Positions 59,034-64,000 of a stretch of DNA of 64,000 bases are shown here, in pieces; the stretch's first letter is position 1, and each line of letters starts with the position of its first letter. Source of the DNA: Cavenderia fasciculata (taxonomy: Eukaryota; Evosea; Eumycetozoa; Acytosteliales; Cavenderiaceae); the NCBI RefSeq assembly GCF_000203815.1, contig NW_004457695.1, forward strand, positions 434,001 through 498,000. The letters run 5' to 3'. A program made the translations under genes and the position numbers. The notes beneath the pieces were generated by a model. It did no database searches, was not told the DNA's origin, and worked only from the letters and a program-made list of their open reading frames with translations.

Positions 59034-60915
59034 TTATAAAGTTAAGGTATTTAAAATAGGAAGGAATATATATGCCAACATTGCGATAATAATAATAGAA
59101 AAGTATGAAGATGACAATGTTGTAGATGAAGCAGTGGATTGTGATGATGATGACGATCGTTTAGCAGGTGGTGAAGATTCACCTGTTGTTGTTGTAGTGG
59201 TGGTAGTGGCAGTAGAAGTAGTTGTAGAAGTAGTAGTTGTATTTAGTTGTACTACTCCTGTTGTTGTTGTTGTGGTAGTGGTGGTTGAATGATTGTCAGA
59301 TGATGACAAATTAGAATTTGTATTTACTGCGGATGATGATGCTGATGGTCGAACCAATGATGATTTAGATGAATGTGTATCATTGGTACCTGGCATTACC
59401 AAATGACCATGTTTGTATTCACATACATTATTACCTGCTTGACACTTGACGTGATAGGCAGAACTACAATTAATATAGCCGTATGCATAACATGACATTG
59501 AGTATTCACTCGACGACCCTCTTTTACATCCTCCAAACGATTCTGAATAGCATGGATCGTTGTCTCTATCTTTATCTCTTGGTTCATCAGCACCATCGGC
59601 ATCATCTTGGATAATACAATCGATTTTGAAAATCTCTTTGTTGGTATCTGCTGTTTGCCACATAGCCACTTGGTCACCCATCACACGACAATCAATAGAG
59701 CTGTCTTGTAGAAGGTCAGGTGTTCGAGTTGGATCTACACAAAATCAGTTAAGGAATTGAGATTAAGATCAAAAGGTATGTATATATCATCTATCTATCT
59801 ATAATTAAATTTATTATAATAATACATACTAACATAAGCATACTGATCCATGTAATATTCCCAAGAACTATACACTGTTTCTTTACTAATTGCAGCAGGT
59901 CCCAATCCTTTATAGTTTGTGAGGAATACTCTTAGTCCGAGATTTGTAAATCGAGTAATATTTGTGCTGACAATGTCACACCCCTTGTCCATTGGGAATA
60001 CAATAGATGACCATGGGACTGATTCCGAAGATTCGTAGAATAGCTTGTATTCCAGGATCAATGGCATACCAAATATCATCTCTGGGCCCGAAAAAGGAGG
60101 AGCTTGAATGAAAAGTGGCCTTACATAAAAGCCGTTGTCCGGAGTGAGTCTCACCGGTGAGTAAAGCATGGAATTGTACACAAACATTGGATTTTTGGTG
60201 GAGAATTCCGCAGTCTTGATTTGTTACACATTTCCGTTAGTTTGTGTATTGGGTTGCTATCTGTTGACAATGCCACTCCATGTTGAAGCAATATGCCATT
60301 TGTTGTTTTATTAGCACTGGATACCCATTCATTTGTTGCTCTATCAAACACATTGGTTCCCCTCATGAAGCAAGTCTTGCTATATGGGACACCAACTTTG
60401 CATCTAGTAAGTATATATGTTAGTTATATTTTCCTTTCATATTGGACAATTAATACATACGGAGCAGTATACTTTTCATAACAATATCTGTCTCCAAATG
60501 GATTGATGGCTTGATGATTAGCTTCTGTGATAATCTCTGCATTGTTGTAAATAGTACTGTCCACTTTGGATTGAGTGCATGTCCCAATACCAACATCATT
60601 GTCTACTAGTTCACTTGATCTCCAAGTACAATTGTTGTCTGCGTATTGGTTGATGGTCGGTCTCTTGCTACCATCAGCAGACTTTGTGATGGTATACTTG
60701 AATGAATTGGATATAGATTGTTCATGTGGAAAACAGGTATCTAAAGGGATACTAGAGAAATCTTTAACAGTTGCCATTGTACACGACGATGTATTAAATG
60801 TCATTATCAATACATATTCTAGTCCATTACAACATTGTGAAATGAATAATTGACTGAGTATTATCATCACTGCCGTCCTACTCCAACTAAAACTATTTCC
60901 AATTGAAAATATCAT
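59034..60915 (-). pseudogene. Secreted Cys-rich protein with Ser/Thr stalk (copy 1), frameshifted
   Basis: Exons 60461-60915, 59830-60403 and 59034-59734. A signal peptide (TAVMIILSQLFISQCC) leads to YVLIMTFNTSSCTMATVK, LDTCFP, YADNNCTWRSSELVDNDVG and NRYCYEKY-type FGDRYCYEKY. Exon 2 begins CKVGVPYSKTCFMRGTN. Near 60215-60218 it lacks 4 nt present in copy 3, which shifts the frame between MCNKSR and NPMFVYNSMLYSPV. Exon 3 has MWQTADTNKEIFKIDC, DPCYSESFGGCKRG, CYAYGYINC and NVCEYKHG, then about 70 Ser/Thr residues and a hydrophobic end (SIIIIAMLAYIFLPIL), typical of a GPI signal or C-terminal anchor. With the 4 nt in place all exon phases agree. I do not recognise the family; it may be a cell-surface protein. 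Confidence 0.7.
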
Positions 60916-61329
60916 TCTGTTATTTTTTTATCTATTTCTCTCTATCCTATTCTATTTCACTTTATGAATTAATATTAATTATAAACTTTCTATTATTATA
61001 AAACAAAATAGGGGAAAAAAAAATAAAAGGGAGAACATTATAGCTTATAACACACCTACCCCAAAAAAGGAATGAGTGATCAATCAATCGACTCTTGAAC
61101 ATGGATGTGCACATGGGGTTGTAAACCCATTGCTGTTTTTTTGAACCACCGACCTACCATCACTAACAACCCACGGCTATATATGCATTTCGATATCCCC
61201 CTATTCAGATCTATTTTGTGTGCTCTCAATATGTACTACATTATTTCATTTAGATCTTTAAAACTATCGATAAATTAATTAATTAATTATTATTTATTCA
61301 TTGAAGTTTTCAACTCGATATGATGCAAT
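60916..61329. other. Intergenic region between secreted-protein copies 1 and 2
   Basis: About 410 bp. It holds an imperfect hairpin, ATGGGGTT-GTA-AACCCAT, near 61113-61130. No gene seen. Confidence 0.35.
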
Positions 61330-62321
61330 AATAAACATGACATAGAGTATTCACTCGACGATCCTCTTTTACATCCCCAAACGATGTTGATGAACATGCA
61401 TTGTTGTCTCTTTCTTTATCTCTTGCAACAACAACAACATCATCATCTTGGACAACACAATCAATTTTGAAAATGTCTTTGTTGGTATCTGCTGTTTGTT
61501 AATTGATTTAATACACATACTAACAAAAGCAATTGGTCTTGTAATAGGAATGGTTTGTTGGTCTAATGTTTCTGGAGGCCCCAATGCTTTGTAATTTGGA
61601 AGGTATACAATGATTTTGATAGATGAGGAGATCATAATGTTTGTGTTGACAATATCACATCCAATGAAAGGGCATGTCATGCTAACGTTTGGTTTGTTGT
61701 CACTAATCCTGACTTTTAATGGTTCAGTCCAAGATACCCATTCATTTATAGATCTATCAAATATATTGGTCTTATTTGTTAAAGATTTAGTAAAACATGT
61801 CTTACTATATGGTACTCCAATCTTGCATCTATAAATAATAAACAATTAAAATAATAGTAGAAAATAGAAATTAATACATACGGGCCGGCATATTTTTCAT
61901 AACAATATCTGTTTCCAAAGGGAGTGATAGCTTGATGATTAGCTTCTGTGATAATCTCTGCATTGTTGTAAATACTACTGTCCACTTTGGATTGAGTGCA
62001 TATCCTAATACCAACATCGTTGTCTACTAGTTCACTTGATCTCCAAGTACAATTGTTGTCTGCGTATTGGTTGATGGTCGGTCTTTTGATACCGTCTCCA
62101 GACGTAGGGGTGTTATATTTGAATGAATTGGAAAACTGTTGTTCTTGTGGAAAACAAGTGTCCAAAGGGATACTAAAGAAATCTCTTACATTTGCCATTG
62201 TACATGTCGATGTATTAAATGTCATTATCAATTCATATTCTCTAGTAGTAGTAGAATTACAATATTGTATAAATAATAATAATTGAATGACATAGATAAT
62301 GGATATCAACATTATCTTCAT
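61330..62321 (-). pseudogene. Secreted Cys-rich protein (copy 2), truncated and deleted
   Basis: Exon 1 (61882-62321) is intact: MKIMLISIIYVIQLLLFIQY signal, then LIMTFNTSTCTMANVRD and TWRSSELVDNDVG, almost the same as copy 1. Exon 2 (61521-61828) has lost about 90 codons in frame between NEWVSW and CPFIGCDIV. The following intron plus the start of exon 3 are reduced to about 30 nt; reading resumes at DTNKDIFKIDCVVQDDD. A one-base loss at SFGG and the absence of the remaining Cys-rich part, stalk and tail end it near 61330. A broken host gene. Confidence 0.7.
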
Positions 62322-62714
62322 ATTCTTAAACACTATTATTTTTATTATTATAATTAATATTTTTGAGGAGAAAAAAACAAATAAATAAATAAATTAAAAA
62401 CTTTAAGAGATATATTTATATATATTTTACAAGGAGGATGATGATGATGAGAGATCATAGTCGTGAGATATGAAAATATGTTTGTTGATGATCATAATAA
62501 TTATAAATAATCAACACAACCAAATCAATCAATCAATTAACAACCCACCACCACTCATCACTATGCTAAACTGGCTTAAAAGGGTGAATCAAATAATCAC
62601 TCCAATTTATTAATGGAATGGATATAAAATTATCTCTCCAACCCATAGTCCACACTTACCGATATCAATTGATATCAGTAATTAATAATTATGATATTAA
62701 ATAATTATTTACTG
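62322..62714. other. Intergenic region between secreted-protein copies 2 and 3
   Basis: About 390 bp, AT-rich, containing a perfect 16-bp palindrome at 62661-62676 (GATATCAATTGATATC). No coding frame or RNA gene. Confidence 0.4.
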
Positions 62715-64000
62715 TTAATTTGTTTTAAAGTGTGAAAGAAAGGAATAATAACCAAACATTGTGATGATGATAATAGTGAGAGCATGATGTAGTGAGACAG
62801 TGGCGTTTGAATTATCATAGGATGACGACAATGATGATGAAGATGAAGAAGATGAAGATCTTAATGATGTTCCAACTAATTAAATAGTTTAGATAGATAA
62901 ATGTGTATCATGTTGGGTATATCTAGGCTCCTGCTGGCATTATCAAACTACCATGTTTGTATTCACATACACTATTACCAACACGACATTTGACATTATA
63001 GACACTTTTACACTCTATGTAACCGTATGCATAACATTCCAACGACGACTTTGATAATCTTTTACATCCTCCAAATGATCTTGAAAAGCATGGGTCTAAA
63101 TTCCAATATAATTCAACATCATCATCTTCATTTCGGACAATACAATCGATTTTGAGAATATCAATGTCGGTATCTACTGTCTGCCACATTTGTACTGGGT
63201 TTTCAAAAATACCGTTTAGTAAACCCTTTCCACCAACCTTACAATCAATAGTGCTGTTAGATGCCAGATTAGGTGTTCTACTTGGATCTATATAAATAGA
63301 TATAAATATAATAAGATGGAGAAGGAATGAGTTAAAATATATTAATATTAATCATGATGATGGTAATATCTATTAATCCATCTATTTATCTATTTATCTA
63401 TCTCTCTACCATGGCATCGTTCAATATATACATACTAAAAAATTTTTGAGTCCCCAGAATATAAGTGGTGGGAGCCTCTGGTTCTGGAGGACCCAATCCA
63501 TTGTAATTTTGGGGGAAAAATTTGGGTCTAAAAGCATAGGAATTGATAATATCTTTGCTGACAATGTCACATCCTGTGAAAGGGCATAACATGGAAACAG
63601 GCGGGTGGGGTAAAAGTTGGTAGGTGAGGTTTAGAATCATACCTTCGGTCACCTCCTCGTTCCAGTTGCTCGTAAACGGTTTCACCTTGATGAAAAGTGG
63701 ACTTTGGGTAATCCTTTGACGAACGTCGACTTGAAGCAGTGTGTAAATCGGTGAGTAAAGAATGGCATTGTACACAAACATTGGATTGTTGGTAGAGGGT
63801 GCGGCGGCAGTCTCTCTTGATTTGTTACACTTTTCTGTGACAAGATGCAAAGGGCTGGCATCTGCGAATGTCGAAGGAAAGCCGTGACCAAGTATAATAC
63901 CATTTTTATGTGATTCAGTCCAAGATACCCATTCATTTATAGCTCTATCAAATATATTGGTCTTATTTGATTCAATTTTAGTAAAACATGTTTTACTATA
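62715..64000 (-). CDS. Secreted Cys-rich protein (copy 3), partial at the right edge
   Basis: The visible part is exon 2 from the edge to 63437, exon 3 at 62952-63287 and a probable exon 4 at 62715-62875; the signal-peptide exon lies outside. Exon 2 reads YSKTCFTKIESNKTNIFDR, then CNKSRETAAAPSTNNPMFVY, SMLCPFTGCDIVSKDI and NYNGLGPPEPE without a break, so this copy looks intact. Exon 3 has NPSRTPNLASNSTIDC, MWQTVDTDIDILKIDC, DPCFSRSFGGCKR, CYAYGYIEC and SVCEYKH. If read on, a stop comes at 62923. Splicing G|GTAGTT (62951) to AATTAG (62876) keeps phase and adds GTSLRSSSSSSSSSLSSS and a hydrophobic end (ALTIIIITMFGYYSF) like the anchor of copy 1, so I favour it. Confidence 0.7.

Noticed and set aside
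58939-59292. 117-codon plus-strand frame rich in Val
   Set aside because: Antisense of the Thr stalk of secreted-protein copy 1.
61113-61130. Hairpin ATGGGGTT-GTA-AACCCAT as an RNA terminator
   Set aside because: Imperfect, isolated, and eukaryotic polymerase II genes do not end this way; recorded only as a local hairpin.

Overview
This 64 kb window is nuclear DNA of a dictyostelid social amoeba. It is strongly AT-rich with dense genes. Introns are short (about 60-130 bp) and almost all run from GTATGT/GTAAGT to a T-rich tract ending in TTTTAG or ATAG. Poly-Gln and poly-Asn runs are common, and several families are dictyostelid in style: ankyrin proteins with 'NRTEGC' repeats, tiny Gly-rich proteins split after three codons, and a cysteine proteinase with a Ser/Gly-rich insert. 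I cannot fix the species; composition and family style would suit Cavenderia or Heterostelium better than the more AT-rich D. discoideum.

Layout. 0-5 kb: a partial zinc-knuckle gene, a spliced ankyrin gene, and two tiny paralogous two-exon genes; a third member of that tiny family lies at 13.7 kb. 5.5-19.7 kb is mostly conserved housekeeping: PXMP4-like peroxisomal membrane protein, multi-pass RING-H2 E3, eIF4E, pirin, malonyl-CoA:ACP transacylase, an LRR protein and a small coiled-coil protein. 19.8-32.0 kb is an ankyrin cluster on the minus strand: two multi-exon genes and two intronless genes of a second type. 32.6-46.1 kb holds a papain-type protease, an S28 serine peptidase, a TM9/nonaspanin and a URB1/Npa1 ribosome-biogenesis gene. 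A further ankyrin copy with one frameshift (46.6-49.1 kb) is followed by a DEX1-like FG-GAP membrane protein.

51.9-58.8 kb is a tandem cluster of coiled-coil/RING genes, some intact and some broken. One has an FG-nucleoporin-like N-terminus. The cluster is interleaved with a proteasome-assembly chaperone 4 (PSMG4-like) gene and a decayed copy of it, so a RING+PSMG4 block was duplicated. 59.0-64.0 kb carries three tandem copies of a secreted Cys-rich protein family with a Ser/Thr stalk and a GPI-like tail: one frameshifted, one truncated, and one that looks intact but runs off the right edge.

The genes do not form an operon-like pathway. The main theme is lineage-specific families growing by local duplication, with conversion and decay, between conserved single-copy genes. 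Exon limits were set by hand from splice motifs, reading-frame closure and paralogue comparison. No similarity search was run.
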